From: Sediminivirga luteola
GTDB taxonomy: Bacteria; Actinomycetota; Actinomycetes; Actinomycetales; Brevibacteriaceae
Assembly (NCBI RefSeq): GCF_014639315.1
Contig: NZ_BMFY01000002.1
Span: 248,001 to 312,000, forward strand
Reading direction: 5' to 3'
Length of the DNA: 64,000 nucleotides
The notes below the pieces were generated by a model, which saw only the letters and a program-made list of their open reading frames with translations, was not told where the DNA came from and did no database searches. The stretch's first letter is position 1, and each line of letters starts with the position of its first letter. The position numbers and the translations under genes were made by a program. Of this stretch, positions 1-9,142 are shown in pieces.

Positions 1-74
1 TTGCGCGAGGCCGGGTTGTGCAGCTGGACGGTCAGGACGCCGGAAGCGGAGAGCTCGGACTGGATCAGGGACAT
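1..74 (-). CDS. Enoyl-CoA hydratase/isomerase-like protein, N-terminal fragment
   Basis: Only the first 24 codons lie in the window; the rest runs off the left edge. Translation from the ATG at 74 gives a short polar start, then a strand ending in TVQLHNPASR. That resembles the N-terminal beta strand of crotonase-fold enzymes, where a hydrophobic strand is followed by L-N-x-P-x-x-R/N-A. A GAGGAG ribosome site sits about 7 nt upstream, so the start is well supported. The crotonase assignment rests on this short motif. A fatty-acid role would suit the SDR/TetR pair nearby. Confidence 0.5.
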   Translation of the reverse strand, partial: MSLIQSELSASGVLTVQLHNPASR

Positions 75-417
75 GACGGGCTCCTCGTGCGGTTGGCGGA
101 CGGGGGCTGCCGCGAGGTCGCGTGCGCTCCCACGGCGGTGCGGCCTGGCTCGGCGCGACTCCGCTGAGCCATCACCTGCTCTCGACCCTATCGGACCACG
201 GAGTTCCCCTGCCTTGCACATGGCGCCCGCCGGTGACCTTCACGAAACAACCGGCGAGTGACAGAACAACACCGTCTACGGGGGTGTTCTGTCACTACCC
301 GGTTGTTCTCCGTGAGGGCGCGCCGCGTGGTCGCCCGGGCCCCATGCGCCGAGCCGTCGGCCGGGCCGGGTGCCATGGCGCTTAGGGTAGGGGCAAGCAT
401 CGAGGCAGGAGGGACCC
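75..417. other. Intergenic region between divergent genes, with one palindromic repeat
   Basis: No credible gene. It separates the leftward crotonase-like gene from the rightward NUDIX gene, so it must hold both promoters, though I could not identify convincing -35/-10 pairs. The middle is occupied by copy 1 of the 78-nt dispersed palindrome. Because both neighbours are transcribed away from it, this copy cannot be a terminator for either. Confidence 0.6.
238..315. repeat. Dispersed nested palindrome, copy 1
   Basis: The core 257-296 is a 40-nt hairpin with left arm AGTGACAGAACAACACCG, loop TCTA and a right arm ending TTCTGTCACT. Degenerate 19-nt half-units flank it at 238-256 and 297-315. 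The loop is TCTA here but TAGA (its reverse complement) in the other four copies, so the central hairpin is inverted relative to them while the outer half-units are not obviously so. Confidence 0.85.
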
Positions 418-1098
418 GTGAGGGAGCTGGGACCGCAGGACCGCGCCGACACCGCCGACGGCTGGCACCCGGCTGAGGCCGTGCCCCCGGTGCCGGTGCG
501 CCCCGCTGCCAGCGTGATCGTGCTCCGGGAGGGCGGGGACGGGCCCGAGGTGTTCTTGCAGCACCGGGTCTCCACGATGGATTTCGCCGCCGGGGTCGCG
601 GTCTTCCCCGGCGGCCGGGTCGATCAAGCCGACCGCGGTTCCGAGGTGCCCGCCGGTGTCCCGGAGGACCTGCTGGCCCGCCACGCACGGGCCTGGCGGC
701 ACACCGACGAGGCCGGCACCGTCGACGGCGCGCGGATGATCCTGGCGGCCGCGCTGCGGGAGGTGGCCGAGGAGACCGGTGCGGCCCTGGATCCCCTGCG
801 GCTGATGCCGTGGGCCAACTGGATCACGCCGCCGGGGCGGCCGCGGCGCTACGATACGTACTTCTTCCTCACCGCGGCCGATGCCGCGCTCACCCTGGAG
901 CATCGCACGAGCGAGGCCCACCGGTCGGTGTGGACGCCGGTGCGGCAGGCGCTGGAGGACGAGGAACGCGGCGAGGTCAAGCTCATGCGTCCCACGCTGA
1001 CTCTGCTCAGGGAGCTGGCATCCCTGGGGTCAGCCGAGGACATCCTGGCGCAGGCCGCCACCGGACGGCGGATCGAACCGGTCCGGCACGACCGCTGA
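418..1098 (+). CDS. NUDIX hydrolase (NUDT19/CoA-pyrophosphatase-like architecture)
   Basis: A 226-residue protein starting at GTG 418, with AGGAGGG about 5 nt upstream. The NUDIX catalytic core REVAEETG is at residues 114-121 and should bind the divalent metal. The glycine-rich FPGGRVD element is at 63-69, and about 45 residues separate it from REVAEETG. Classical NUDIX boxes have a much shorter gap; a long insertion here is typical of the NUDT19 (RP2p) type, which hydrolyses CoA and acyl-CoA species. Substrate is therefore inferred as a nucleoside-diphosphate derivative, possibly CoA-like. It stands alone, convergent with the SDR gene and separated from it by a strong inverted repeat. Confidence 0.85.
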   Translation: MRELGPQDRADTADGWHPAEAVPPVPVRPAASVIVLREGGDGPEVFLQHRVSTMDFAAGVAVFPGGRVDQADRGSEVPAGVPEDLLARHARAWRHTDEAGTVDGARMILAAALREVAEETGAALDPLRLMPWANWITPPGRPRRYDTYFFLTAADAALTLEHRTSEAHRSVWTPVRQALEDEERGEVKLMRPTLTLLRELASLGSAEDILAQAATGRRIEPVRHDR

Positions 1099-1115
1099 GG
1101 TCCGCTTAGCGCAGG

Positions 1116-1163
1116 GGTTGTGCCCTAATTCCGCGTCAGTTCACGTGGAATTAGGGCACAACC
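1116..1163. terminator. Long inverted repeat between convergent genes
   Basis: Arms of about 20 bp read GTTGTGCCCTAATTCC and GGAATTAGGGCACAAC (perfect over these 16), extended inward with one G-T type mismatch around a loop of about 6 nt. It lies 17 nt after the NUDIX stop and 19 nt after the SDR stop, the position expected of a bidirectional terminator. There is no clear T-tract on either side. It could also belong to a second repeat family, since the arms are far longer than a terminator needs. Confidence 0.6.
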
Positions 1164-1182
1164 GCGGAATCATCAGGACGGA

Positions 1183-1944
1183 CTACTTGGGTGCCATCCG
1201 GATGGCGCCGTCGAGCCGGATCGTCTCGCCGTTGATCATCGGATTGGCGATGATGCTCTCCACCAGCTGCGCGTAGTCGGCGGGCGTGCCGAGCCGGCTC
1301 GGATGGGGGATCTGGCTGGCGAGCGACTGCTGCGCGGCTTCCGGGAGCCCGGCCATCATCGGCGTCTGGAAGATCCCGGGCGCGATGGTGACCACGCGGA
1401 TGAGGGAGGAGGCCAGCTCGCGCGCCATCGGCAGCGTCACGGCGGCGACGCCGCCCTTGGAGGCGGAGTACGCGATCTGCCCGATCTGCCCGTCGAAGGC
1501 CGCCACCGAGGCGGTGTTGACGATGACCCCGCGCTCCTCGCCGACCGGTTCCGTGCCCTGGATCGCCACGGCGGCCAGGCGGGAGACGTTGATGGTGCCG
1601 ATCAGGTTGATCGCGATGACCTTGCTCAGCTGCTCCAGGGGCAGCGGCCCGCGCTTGGAGACGAGCTTGCCGGGTGTGGCCACGCCGGCGCAGTTGACCA
1701 CGATGCGCAGATCGCCCAGGCTCGCGGCCAGGTCCACCGCCGCCTGCACCTGCTCCTCATCGGTGACGTCGGCGGCGGCGAAGTGCGCCCCCTCGCCCAG
1801 TTCCTGGGCGGTCTGCCGGCCGGCGTCCTCGTTGAGGTCCACCATGACCACCTGTGCGCCGGCTTCCAGCAGCTTGCGCGCAGTGCCGAGTCCGAGTCCG
1901 GACGCACCGCCGGTGACGAGAGCGACAGCACCGTCGATCTTCAT
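1183..1944 (-). CDS. Short-chain dehydrogenase, 3-hydroxyacyl-CoA dehydrogenase (HSD10-like) type
   Basis: A 253-residue classical SDR. It has the NAD-binding TGGASGLG at 11-18, NCAG at 84-87, catalytic Ser146 and the Tyr159-x-x-x-Lys163 pair in YSASK. The C-terminal stretch with [15 protein letters not shown] is characteristic of the type-II 3-hydroxyacyl-CoA dehydrogenase (HSD17B10-like) group, which oxidises 3-hydroxyacyl-CoA and 2-methyl-3-hydroxybutyryl-CoA with NAD in the cytoplasm. ATG start at 1944 with a GAAAGG-like site upstream. Transcribed divergently from the TetR gene, which is the likely repressor. The exact acyl substrate is not decidable from sequence. Confidence 0.8.
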   Translation of the reverse strand: MKIDGAVALVTGGASGLGLGTARKLLEAGAQVVMVDLNEDAGRQTAQELGEGAHFAAADVTDEEQVQAAVDLAASLGDLRIVVNCAGVATPGKLVSKRGPLPLEQLSKVIAINLIGTINVSRLAAVAIQGTEPVGEERGVIVNTASVAAFDGQIGQIAYSASKGGVAAVTLPMARELASSLIRVVTIAPGIFQTPMMAGLPEAAQQSLASQIPHPSRLGTPADYAQLVESIIANPMINGETIRLDGAIRMAPK

Positions 1945-2092
1945 AGTCCACGCCTTTCGGGAGGGGTCCGGCGGGCCCGGCTGAGGGCGTGCCGGACCGC
2001 TGGTCGATCAGGTCCGATGTGAGGCACGTTACCACCGGCGTCTGGGTATCATCGTCGCAGAGCGGAACTCATTTCTCCTCCAGGAGGGCGCG

Positions 2093-2740
2093 ATGGCGGG
2101 CACCTCGGAGACGCGGACGCGTCCCGGCCGCGCCGCGCTGCTCACGGCCGCCCGCAGGACCTTCTCCTCCAAGGGCTACGACGGCGCCTCCATCCGCGAT
2201 ATCGCGCAGGAGGCCGGACTGAGCCTGAGCGCGCTCTACTACTACTTCCCCTCCAAACAGGACGCGCTGCTGGAGCTGATCTGCTCGACCTTCGACGATT
2301 TCCTCGGCAGCGCCCACGCCATCCTCCAGGAGTCCGGCGAGGACGCCCGCTCGCAGCTGGACGCGCTGATCAGGTTCATCGTCCGCTTCCGCATCGCCAA
2401 CCGGGAGGGCAGCCGCGTGCTGCTCCGGGAGACGGAGCGGCTGGATCCCGAGCGACTGGAGATCGCCCGGGCCCGCCAGATCGCCTCCAATGAGCTCATC
2501 AAAGGCGTCGTGCTGCGCGGGGTGGAGCAGGGGCACTTCCGCACCCCGTACCCGGAGGAGGCGGTGCGCGCCGTGGTGTCCTTCTGCAACTCCCTGCCGC
2601 TGTGGTACCGAGAGGACGGGCGCCTGAGCCCCGCGCAGCTGGAGGAACGGTACACGCATTTCGCCTTCCGGCTGCTGGAGGCCGAGCCGGAGACGTCATG
2701 CCGCCCCGGCGCCGCTTCTCCTGGGGCCGTCCGTACCTGA
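2093..2740 (+). CDS. TetR/AcrR family transcriptional regulator
   Basis: A 215-residue protein with an N-terminal TetR helix-turn-helix at about residues 12-58, containing IRDIAQEAGLSLSALYYYF, and a variable all-helical ligand domain. The ATG at 2093 has AGGAGG about 7 nt upstream. It is divergent from the 3-hydroxyacyl-CoA dehydrogenase-type SDR across a 148-bp gap. By analogy with acyl-CoA-responsive TetR regulators (FadR/PsrA type) it probably controls that gene and itself; this is inference from position. Pgm follows downstream after 90 bp. Confidence 0.85.
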   Translation: MAGTSETRTRPGRAALLTAARRTFSSKGYDGASIRDIAQEAGLSLSALYYYFPSKQDALLELICSTFDDFLGSAHAILQESGEDARSQLDALIRFIVRFRIANREGSRVLLRETERLDPERLEIARARQIASNELIKGVVLRGVEQGHFRTPYPEEAVRAVVSFCNSLPLWYREDGRLSPAQLEERYTHFAFRLLEAEPETSCRPGAASPGAVRT

Positions 2741-2830
2741 GGTGTGCGGCCACCGGGAAACCGGGGCCATATCCTGAGATGGCTGAACCAGGGGGCCCTG
2801 TGCTGCCGCCGCAGCTGGCAAGATGCATAT

Positions 2831-4471
2831 ATGAGCGAACGCGCCGGCACTCCCGCCCTCCCGGAAGACCTCATCGACGTCGACGCCCTCCTCGACGCCT
2901 ACCACAGCAACGAGCCGGACCTGTCCGACCCCGCCCAGCAGGTGGTCTTCGGCACCTCGGGGCACCGCGGGTCCAGTCTGAACGGCTCCTTCAACGAGGC
3001 GCACATCGCCGCGATCACCGCCGCCATCATCGAGTACCGGCGGCAGGCCGGCATCGGCGGCCCCCTGTTCCTGGGCCGCGACACGCACGCGCTGAGCGAG
3101 CCCGCGCTGGTGACCGCGCTGGAAGTGCTGGCCGCCGCCGGGGTGCCCACCTTCATCGACGACCGCGACGGGTTCACGCCGACCCCCGCGCTCAGCCACG
3201 CCATCCTGCGGTACAACCGGGACGCCGGCCGCGGGGCGAAGGCCGACGGCATCGTCATCACTCCCAGCCACAACCCGCCGGCCGACGGCGGCTTCAAATA
3301 CAACCCGCCGCACGGCGGACCGGCCGGCACCGAGGCCACCGGCTGGATCGCCGCCCGCGCCAACGAGCTGCTCGCCTCCGGCTGGACGTCCATCCCCCGC
3401 ACCCCCTTCACCCGGGCGTACAAGCTCGACAACACGACCAACCACCCCTATCTGCACGACTACGTCGACGATCTGCCGCAGGTGCTCGACATCGACGCGA
3501 TCCGCGCCTCCGGGCTGCACATCGGCGCCGACCCGCTGGGCGGGGCGAGCGTGGACTACTGGGCGACGATCGCCGAGCGGCACGATCTGAACCTGACCGT
3601 GGTGAACCCCGCCGTGGACCCCACCTGGGCGTTCATGACGCTGGACTGGGACGGCAAGATCCGGATGGACTGCTCCTCCCCGGCCGCCATGGCCTCGCTC
3701 ATCTCCGCTCGCGACGACTACGACATCGCCACCGGGAACGACGCCGACGCGGACCGGCACGGGATCGTCACGCCGGACGCCGGCCTGATGAACCCGAACC
3801 ACTACCTGGCCGTGGCCATCGGCTACCTGTTCTCCCACCGCCCGGGGTGGCCTAAGACGGCGAAGGTCGGCAAGACCCTGGTGAGCTCCTCCGTGATCGA
3901 CCGGGTCACCGCCTCGCTCGGGCGTGAGCTCTACGAGGTGCCGGTCGGTTTCAAGTGGTTCGTCGACGGGCTGCTCACCGGTGAGCTGGGCTTCGGCGGG
4001 GAAGAGTCCGCCGGGGCGAGCTTCCTGCGCCGCGACGGCGGGGCGTGGACGACGGACAAGGACGGCATCCTGCTGGCACTGCTGGCCAGCGAGATCACCG
4101 CCGTGACCGGCTCGACGCCCTCCCAGCACTACGCCGGCCTGGTGGAGCGCTATGGCGAGGCGGCCTATGCGCGCACCGACGCCCCGGCCAGCCGGGAGCA
4201 GAAGGCCGCGCTGAAGGACCTGAGCTCCGAGCAGATCAGCGATGAGTCCATCGCCGGCGAGCCCATCGTCGCCGCCCTGACCCGCGCGCCCGGCAATGAC
4301 GCGGAGATCGGCGGGCTCAAGGTCGTCACGGAGAACGCCTGGTTCGCCGCGCGGCCCTCCGGAACGGAGGACGTGTACAAGATCTACGCGGAGTCCCTCA
4401 AGGGCGCCGAGCACCTGTCCCGTATCCAAGACGAGGCCGCGCGGCTGGTCTCCCGTGTCATCGAGTCGTGA
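2831..4471 (+). CDS. pgm: Phosphoglucomutase (alpha-D-glucose-phosphate-specific)
   Basis: A 546-residue alpha-D-phosphohexomutase, the same length as E. coli Pgm. The phosphoserine motif TPSHNPP is at 144-150 with Ser146 as the phosphorylated residue; the metal loop [10 protein letters not shown] lies near residue 305, the sugar loop has GGEESAG, and the phosphate-binding loop near the C-terminus has ARPSGTED. It interconverts glucose 1-phosphate and glucose 6-phosphate for glycogen, trehalose and cell-wall sugars. I chose ATG 2831 because family alignment begins there; the frame stays open upstream to 2744 but that extension looks non-coding. No strong ribosome site precedes it, so the message may have a very short leader. 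It is followed 3 nt later by an MFS gene. Confidence 0.95.
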   Translation: MSERAGTPALPEDLIDVDALLDAYHSNEPDLSDPAQQVVFGTSGHRGSSLNGSFNEAHIAAITAAIIEYRRQAGIGGPLFLGRDTHALSEPALVTALEVLAAAGVPTFIDDRDGFTPTPALSHAILRYNRDAGRGAKADGIVITPSHNPPADGGFKYNPPHGGPAGTEATGWIAARANELLASGWTSIPRTPFTRAYKLDNTTNHPYLHDYVDDLPQVLDIDAIRASGLHIGADPLGGASVDYWATIAERHDLNLTVVNPAVDPTWAFMTLDWDGKIRMDCSSPAAMASLISARDDYDIATGNDADADRHGIVTPDAGLMNPNHYLAVAIGYLFSHRPGWPKTAKVGKTLVSSSVIDRVTASLGRELYEVPVGFKWFVDGLLTGELGFGGEESAGASFLRRDGGAWTTDKDGILLALLASEITAVTGSTPSQHYAGLVERYGEAAYARTDAPASREQKAALKDLSSEQISDESIAGEPIVAALTRAPGNDAEIGGLKVVTENAWFAARPSGTEDVYKIYAESLKGAEHLSRIQDEAARLVSRVIES

Positions 4472-4474
4472 GGA

Positions 4475-5656
4475 TTGTTCTCCACCTACGCTGAGGCCCT
4501 GAGTCTTCCGGGCGCACTACGCTTCTCCCTCGCCGGGCTGCTGGCCCGGATGCCCATCGCCCTGCTGGGGATCGGCACCGTCCTGTTCGTGCAGCTTCAG
4601 ACCGGTTCCTATGCACTGGCCGGCGCGCTGGCGGCCGTGCTCGTCTGCGCCCAGGCCATCGGCAACCCGCTGCTGGCCAAGGCCGCCGATGCCCGCGGCC
4701 AGGCCCGGGTGATGATCCCGGCCGCGATCGTGCACGTGCTGAGCCTGGGCGGCCTGATCGCGTCCGTCTACGCGCAGTCGCACCCGGTGGTCGTGGTGCT
4801 CCTGGCGCTCGTGACCGGCGCGAGCCTGGGCCCGGCGGGCTCCCTCGTGCGGGCCCGCTGGATCTACGCGGTGAAGTCCCCGCAACAGCTCAACGCCGCC
4901 TTCTCCTGGGAGGCGATGATGGACGAGCTGCTGTTCATCACCGGCCCGGTCCTGGTGACCGTGATGGCGACGACGCTGTTCTCAAGCGCCGGGCTGGCGC
5001 TGTCCCTGGTGGTGCTGTCGGTGGGCGCCTGCCTGCTGTACATGCAGAAGGCCAGCGAGCCGCCCCTCACGCGTGCCACCGGGACCAAGCGGGGGCGGGT
5101 GCTGGGCAACCCGGGGATCCTCGTCGTGGTGGTGTGCTATCTGCTGCTGGGAATGAACTTCGGCGCGATCGACATCATCGCCATCGCCTTCGCCGACGAG
5201 CAGGGTGCGCAGCCGCTGGGCGGGGTGCTGCTGGGCATCTTCGCGGCCGGTTCGCTGGTCGCCGGCGCCGGTTACGGGACGATCCGCTGGAAGGCGTCGG
5301 CGGCGACCCGGCTGGTGGTCGCCAACACGGCCCTGGCTCTCGGCCTGTGCCTGCTGCTCCTGCCGCACAACCTGTTCCAGATGGGCGCCGTCATGTTCGT
5401 CGTCGGTTTCGCCATCGCGCCGACGCTGATCGCCGGCAGCACCCTGCTGCAGGAACTGGCGCCGCAGGGCAGGACCACGGAGGCGCTGTCCTGGTCGGGG
5501 ACGTCGATGGGCATCGGAGTCGCGCTCGGCTCCCCGGCAGCCGGTGCCATCATCGACGGCATCGGAGCCCAGGAGGCGTTCTGGCTGGTGGCCGGACTGG
5601 GCCTGGTCTCCGCGGTGGCGGGCTGGCTGGGCCGGTCCACGATGAGACGGGCGTGA
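4475..5656 (+). CDS. MFS transporter
   Basis: A 393-residue protein with about 12 hydrophobic segments and no signal peptide, typical of the major facilitator superfamily. It starts at TTG 4475, three nucleotides after the pgm stop, so it is almost certainly co-transcribed with pgm. Residues around 145-165 contain MMDELLFITGPVLV. The MFS protein encoded at 17746-18972 carries a very similar SMADELVFVFGPVLV at the equivalent place, so the two are paralogues of one subfamily. Substrate is unknown; a sugar or drug efflux role is equally possible. Confidence 0.85.
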   Translation: MFSTYAEALSLPGALRFSLAGLLARMPIALLGIGTVLFVQLQTGSYALAGALAAVLVCAQAIGNPLLAKAADARGQARVMIPAAIVHVLSLGGLIASVYAQSHPVVVVLLALVTGASLGPAGSLVRARWIYAVKSPQQLNAAFSWEAMMDELLFITGPVLVTVMATTLFSSAGLALSLVVLSVGACLLYMQKASEPPLTRATGTKRGRVLGNPGILVVVVCYLLLGMNFGAIDIIAIAFADEQGAQPLGGVLLGIFAAGSLVAGAGYGTIRWKASAATRLVVANTALALGLCLLLLPHNLFQMGAVMFVVGFAIAPTLIAGSTLLQELAPQGRTTEALSWSGTSMGIGVALGSPAAGAIIDGIGAQEAFWLVAGLGLVSAVAGWLGRSTMRRA

Positions 5657-5753
5657 GCGCGCCGGCGACGTCAGACGGCTGACTGCGCGGCGCGGGCGAG
5701 GCTCCCGAAGCCTGCCGGACCGCCGTCAGCGTCCTCCGGAACGCGCCGGTCCC

Positions 5754-6851
5754 TCAGGATTCCTCGAAGCGGGCCGCGAGGCGCTGAGCCAGATGGTCCA
5801 GCAGCTCACCGGCATTGGCGCGGCACAGCTCGGGGTCGGGTTCGATGTCAGTCAGGGCGAGCACCCCGGCGAATCCTGCCTCGTCGATCTGCTCCTGGCT
5901 CAGCTCGCTGACCCCGCAGACCACCCAGGTCTCCAGTCCCGCCTCTCGCGCACGCCGGGCGACGCCGTGGGCGACCTTGCCGTGGAGGGTCTGCCGGTCG
6001 GCCTTGCCCTCGCCGGTGACGACGACGTCCGCCCGGGCGAGTTCCTCCCGGAAGGGGCCGAGCTCCAGCACGGCGTCGATGCCCGGCCGGCGCTCCGCTC
6101 CCAGCAGCGCCATCGCCGCGAAGCCGATGCCACCGGCGGCACCTGCACCGGGGCGGTCAGCCGCTTCCGGATCGACCAGGCCGGCCAGCCGGCGCAGCCC
6201 CGCGTCGAGCCGCCGGACATGGTCTGGTCCGGCACCCTTCTGCGGCCCGTAGACGGCGGCCGCGCCATCGGGACCGGTCAGCGGGTTGTCGACGTCGCTG
6301 GCGAGGACGACCTCGACCGCGCCGATCCTGGGGTCCAGCCCCCCGGCCTCCACCGCCTCGAGCTTCTCCAGCCGGCCGGGACGGACCTCCTGGCCGTCGG
6401 CATCCAGGAAGCGCGCGCCCAGGGCGGTGAGCATGCCGATGCCGCCGTCCGTGGTGGCGACGCCGCCGACACCCAGGACGATGGTGGTGGCCCCGGCATC
6501 AAGGGCATGGCGGATCAGCTCACCGGTGCCGTAACTGGTGGCCTCCATCGGCATCGGCCGGCGCGGGTCCATGAGCGTCAGCCCGGAGGCCTGCGCGGTC
6601 TCGATCACGGCGGTGGTGCCGCGGAGGGCATAGGCGGCCTCGACCGGCCGTCCGTGCGGACCTGTGACCAGAGAGCGATGCTCGGTGAAACCGGAGGCCA
6701 GCACGGCCGCGACGGTGCCGTCCCCGCCGTCGGCGGCCGGGACGCACGCGGCGGTGTGCCCGTGGCTCTCCAATCCCCTGGCAAGGTGCGTGGCGACCTG
6801 CTCCGCGCTGAGCGTGCCTTTGAACTTGTCGGGAGCGATCAGGAAGTGCAT
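5754..6851 (-). CDS. Glycerate kinase (GlxK/GarK family)
   Basis: A 365-residue protein starting MHFLIAPDKFKGTLSA, the signature beginning of the bacterial glycerate kinase family, followed by AADGGDGT near residue 43. Members phosphorylate D-glycerate with ATP (to 2-phosphoglycerate in characterised enzymes), joining glyoxylate and sugar-acid catabolism to glycolysis. It is convergent with the upstream MFS gene across 97 bp and has no partner genes, so its glycerate source is elsewhere. Length is close to the family's usual 370-380. Confidence 0.9.
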   Translation of the reverse strand: MHFLIAPDKFKGTLSAEQVATHLARGLESHGHTAACVPAADGGDGTVAAVLASGFTEHRSLVTGPHGRPVEAAYALRGTTAVIETAQASGLTLMDPRRPMPMEATSYGTGELIRHALDAGATTIVLGVGGVATTDGGIGMLTALGARFLDADGQEVRPGRLEKLEAVEAGGLDPRIGAVEVVLASDVDNPLTGPDGAAAVYGPQKGAGPDHVRRLDAGLRRLAGLVDPEAADRPGAGAAGGIGFAAMALLGAERRPGIDAVLELGPFREELARADVVVTGEGKADRQTLHGKVAHGVARRAREAGLETWVVCGVSELSQEQIDEAGFAGVLALTDIEPDPELCRANAGELLDHLAQRLAARFEES

Positions 6852-7177
6852 CCTCCCATCATTCGCCCCGCGGGGTATTCAGCACAAGGGACGCCCGATG
6901 TCCTGACCGGCGGAGGCCCGACGCCCGCTCAGGGGATAACCCGCTGCCCTGCAGAAGGGACCTGTATGACGCACGAGGACGCAATACGACGGGATCAGTG
7001 GCGGATCGGGGAAGAGACGGGGGAAAATGAAAGCCGTGACGGCCACACATCTCCCAGCCTGACCGCCACGGTGTTCATACCGTAGTGCGCCCGTTCACGG
7101 CGCATCCAGTGAGGTGCACCTAACATTGAACCCCCGGACCGCGCGGTCCGGGGGTTCAATGGTTCACACACGAGGCG
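6852..7177. other. Intergenic region with a possible 39-codon ORF and a terminator palindrome
   Basis: Between the starts of glycerate kinase (leftward) and the end of the copC gene. An ATG at 6966 opens a 39-codon frame closing at 7085, with AAGGGA about 6 nt upstream. Its product is polar, resembles nothing I know, and may be spurious. The right-hand end holds the perfect palindrome at 7125-7160. Confidence 0.3.
7125..7160 (-). terminator. Perfect 36-bp palindrome after the copC gene
   Basis: ATTGAACCCCCGGACCGC is followed directly by its exact reverse complement. It begins 18 nt past the CopC stop on the minus strand. A GC-rich core with AT-rich feet suits a rho-independent terminator, and it could serve both directions. 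Confidence 0.7.
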
Positions 7178-7903
7178 TCAGGGCTTTCCGGGACCGCCTG
7201 CGTCACCGCCCTGTCCGGGCTGACCGTCCTGCCCCGGCGCACCATCCTGCCCGGTCTGGCCATCCTGCCCGGTCTGGCCGAACTGGCGCTTCCGGGTCAG
7301 CAGCACGACGACCGCGGCGACCGCGGCCAGTACTCCCAGGCTCAGGATGACGATGGTGATGGGAGACCAGCCGTCGCCATCGCCGGACCCCAGCGCGCCA
7401 CGGTCGTCCTGGACGTCCTGGCCCCCGCCGTCGACCACGCCGCCACCGAGGCCCGCCGTCTCATCGGCGCCGTCGGCCTCGTCCTCATCCTCGGGCGCGG
7501 CCTCCTCACCACCGGCGATCGTGAAGGCGAACGACCCGGAGACCGGGTGCCCGTCCTCGGAGACGACCCGCCAGTTCACGGTGTACTCGCCAGGCTCGAG
7601 ATCGTCCGGGAGGGCACTGGTCAGCGTGGTCCCCTCCACCGTGTAGGAGCCGGCGGAGTAGTCGGTGCCGTCGCGTTCGACGGTGATCTCGGTGCCGATC
7701 TCCTGGATGTTGCCGCTGAAGGTCAGCTCCAGCCACTGCGGCTGTTCGTCGAGGACCTCGCCGTCCCCGGGGTTGCTGGAGACCAGCTCGTCGTGCGCGG
7801 CGGCCGGTGCGGCGGTCCACAGACCGCCGAGAAGAGCGAGCAGGGTGGCCGCGAGGAGAGCGGCGAGCGCGCGAGGCGCCCGGAGAGTGCGTGCAGTCGT
7901 CAT
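7178..7903 (-). CDS. CopC-domain copper resistance protein, membrane anchored
   Basis: A 241-residue exported protein. A signal peptide of about 33 residues ends AAPAAAHDELV, leaving a histidine at the mature N-terminus, as in CopC proteins where it is a Cu(II) ligand. The CopC beta-sandwich covers about 34-125 and ends with the conserved DGHPVSGSF. An acidic linker, one transmembrane helix (about 180-202) and a Gly/Gln/Asp repeat tail of GQDGQ-type units follow. The ATG at 7903 has AAGGAG 11 nt upstream. CopC is usually paired with CopD; here it is free-standing and tethered to the outer face of the membrane, suggesting periplasm-side copper binding or delivery. A palindromic terminator follows. 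Confidence 0.85.
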   Translation of the reverse strand: MTTARTLRAPRALAALLAATLLALLGGLWTAAPAAAHDELVSSNPGDGEVLDEQPQWLELTFSGNIQEIGTEITVERDGTDYSAGSYTVEGTTLTSALPDDLEPGEYTVNWRVVSEDGHPVSGSFAFTIAGGEEAAPEDEDEADGADETAGLGGGVVDGGGQDVQDDRGALGSGDGDGWSPITIVILSLGVLAAVAAVVVLLTRKRQFGQTGQDGQTGQDGAPGQDGQPGQGGDAGGPGKP

Positions 7904-7985
7904 GCCGGGACATGCTCCTTGTGTGGGATGATCCGCTTTCCACCCAGGGTACTGCGTCGCCCTGACAGCTGGCCGCACGCGGACC

Positions 7986-9059
7986 GTGATGTGGCGTACC
8001 CGGCACAACGTGCCGCATGGGACACTGGTGCGCGTGACCTTCCGGACCGTACGGGCGATCGCGCCCGGTCTCCTCTCCTGCCTGGTGGGCGTGCTCGTCG
8101 CCATCGCCATCGCCGCCAATGTGGACGGCCTGCCGATGCTCACCGCCGCCGTGATCCTGGGTCTCGTGCTCGGCAATGTCACCGGCATTCGCCAGTACGC
8201 CGGCACCGTGCTCAAACCCGGGCTCGACTTCGCCGCCAGGACGGTCATGCGCGCCGGCATCGTGCTGCTCGGGCTGCAGCTGAGCCTCGGCGACGTGGCC
8301 GGTCTGGGCGTGGCCGGCATCGGCGCCGTGATCGGCCTGGTGATCCTGGCGTTCGCGCTGATCTGGCTGCTGGGCCGGCTGTTCCGCCTGCCCCACGACG
8401 AGTCGCTGCTGATCGCCTCGGGGTACTCCATCTGCGGCGCCAGCGCCATCGGCGCGATGAGCGCGGTGACCCGCACGCCGGCCGGACGCGCCGCCGCGCC
8501 GGTCGCGCTCGTGACGCTGTGCGGGACGCTGTCGATCTTCGTCCTGCCGCTCCTCGCCGTGCCGCTGGGGCTGAGCGACCCGCAGCTGGGCTGGTGGGCC
8601 GGCGCCGGCGTGCACGATGTCGGGCAGGTCGTGGCCACCGCCGGCAGCGCCGGCACTGCCGCCCTGGCGGTCGCGGTCGTGGTGAAGCTCACCCGGGTCG
8701 TCATGCTGGCGCCGATGACCGCCGTGGTGAGCCTGGCCGCCCGCCGGAACCCGGCCCTGCTGGCGGCGGAGGCGCGCGGGACGGACGCGAGCGGTTCCCG
8801 GCCTGCCATCGTGCCCCTCTTCGTCCTCGGCTTCCTCGCCGCGGTGCTGCTGCGGACCAGCGGCTGGCTCCCGGAGGCGGCCCTGGAGACCGCGGCAGGG
8901 GCCCAGCACGTCCTGCTGGGCGCCGCACTCGTCGCTCTCGGCTCGCAGGTGAAGATCGGGCGGCTGCTGACGACCCAGTCGCGCTACCTGGCGCTCGGCC
9001 TGCTCGCCTGGATCGTCATCGGCGGCCTGGCACTGCTGCTGGCCCTGCTCCTAGCCTGA
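7986..9059 (+). CDS. YeiH/UPF0324 family putative sulfate exporter
   Basis: A 357-residue integral membrane protein with about 10-11 hydrophobic segments. Its conserved core includes LLGLQLSLGDV and GYSICGASAIGAMS, the hallmark of the YeiH (UPF0324) family, annotated as putative sulfate exporters but little studied. The start is uncertain: GTG 8028 or 8034, just before the first hydrophobic helix, are alternatives to ATG 7986. It is divergent from the copC gene, sharing an 80-130 bp promoter region. Confidence 0.8.
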   Translation: MMWRTRHNVPHGTLVRVTFRTVRAIAPGLLSCLVGVLVAIAIAANVDGLPMLTAAVILGLVLGNVTGIRQYAGTVLKPGLDFAARTVMRAGIVLLGLQLSLGDVAGLGVAGIGAVIGLVILAFALIWLLGRLFRLPHDESLLIASGYSICGASAIGAMSAVTRTPAGRAAAPVALVTLCGTLSIFVLPLLAVPLGLSDPQLGWWAGAGVHDVGQVVATAGSAGTAALAVAVVVKLTRVVMLAPMTAVVSLAARRNPALLAAEARGTDASGSRPAIVPLFVLGFLAAVLLRTSGWLPEAALETAAGAQHVLLGAALVALGSQVKIGRLLTTQSRYLALGLLAWIVIGGLALLLALLLA

Positions 9060-9085
9060 GCGGCGTCGGCTGGGGGCGCTTCAAT

Positions 9086-9116
9086 CCGGTCGACGCCCGG
9101 CCCGGCCGGCGACCGG
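9086..9116. terminator. Candidate hairpin between convergent genes
   Basis: CCGGTCG and CGACCGG arms surround a GC-rich loop, halfway between the yeiH-like stop and the phosphatase stop. No T-tract is seen, so this is a weak call resting on position and symmetry. Confidence 0.35.
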
Positions 9117-9142
9117 TACGGTCCGGCCGGACCCTTGAGTGC

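Noticed and set aside
2744-2830. In-frame extension upstream of pgm
   Set aside because: Family alignment with Ser146 at the E. coli position fixes the start at 2831; the upstream codons look like untranslated leader.
6966-7085. 39-codon ORF with a fair ribosome site
   Set aside because: No recognisable features; kept only as a remark in the intergenic entry.
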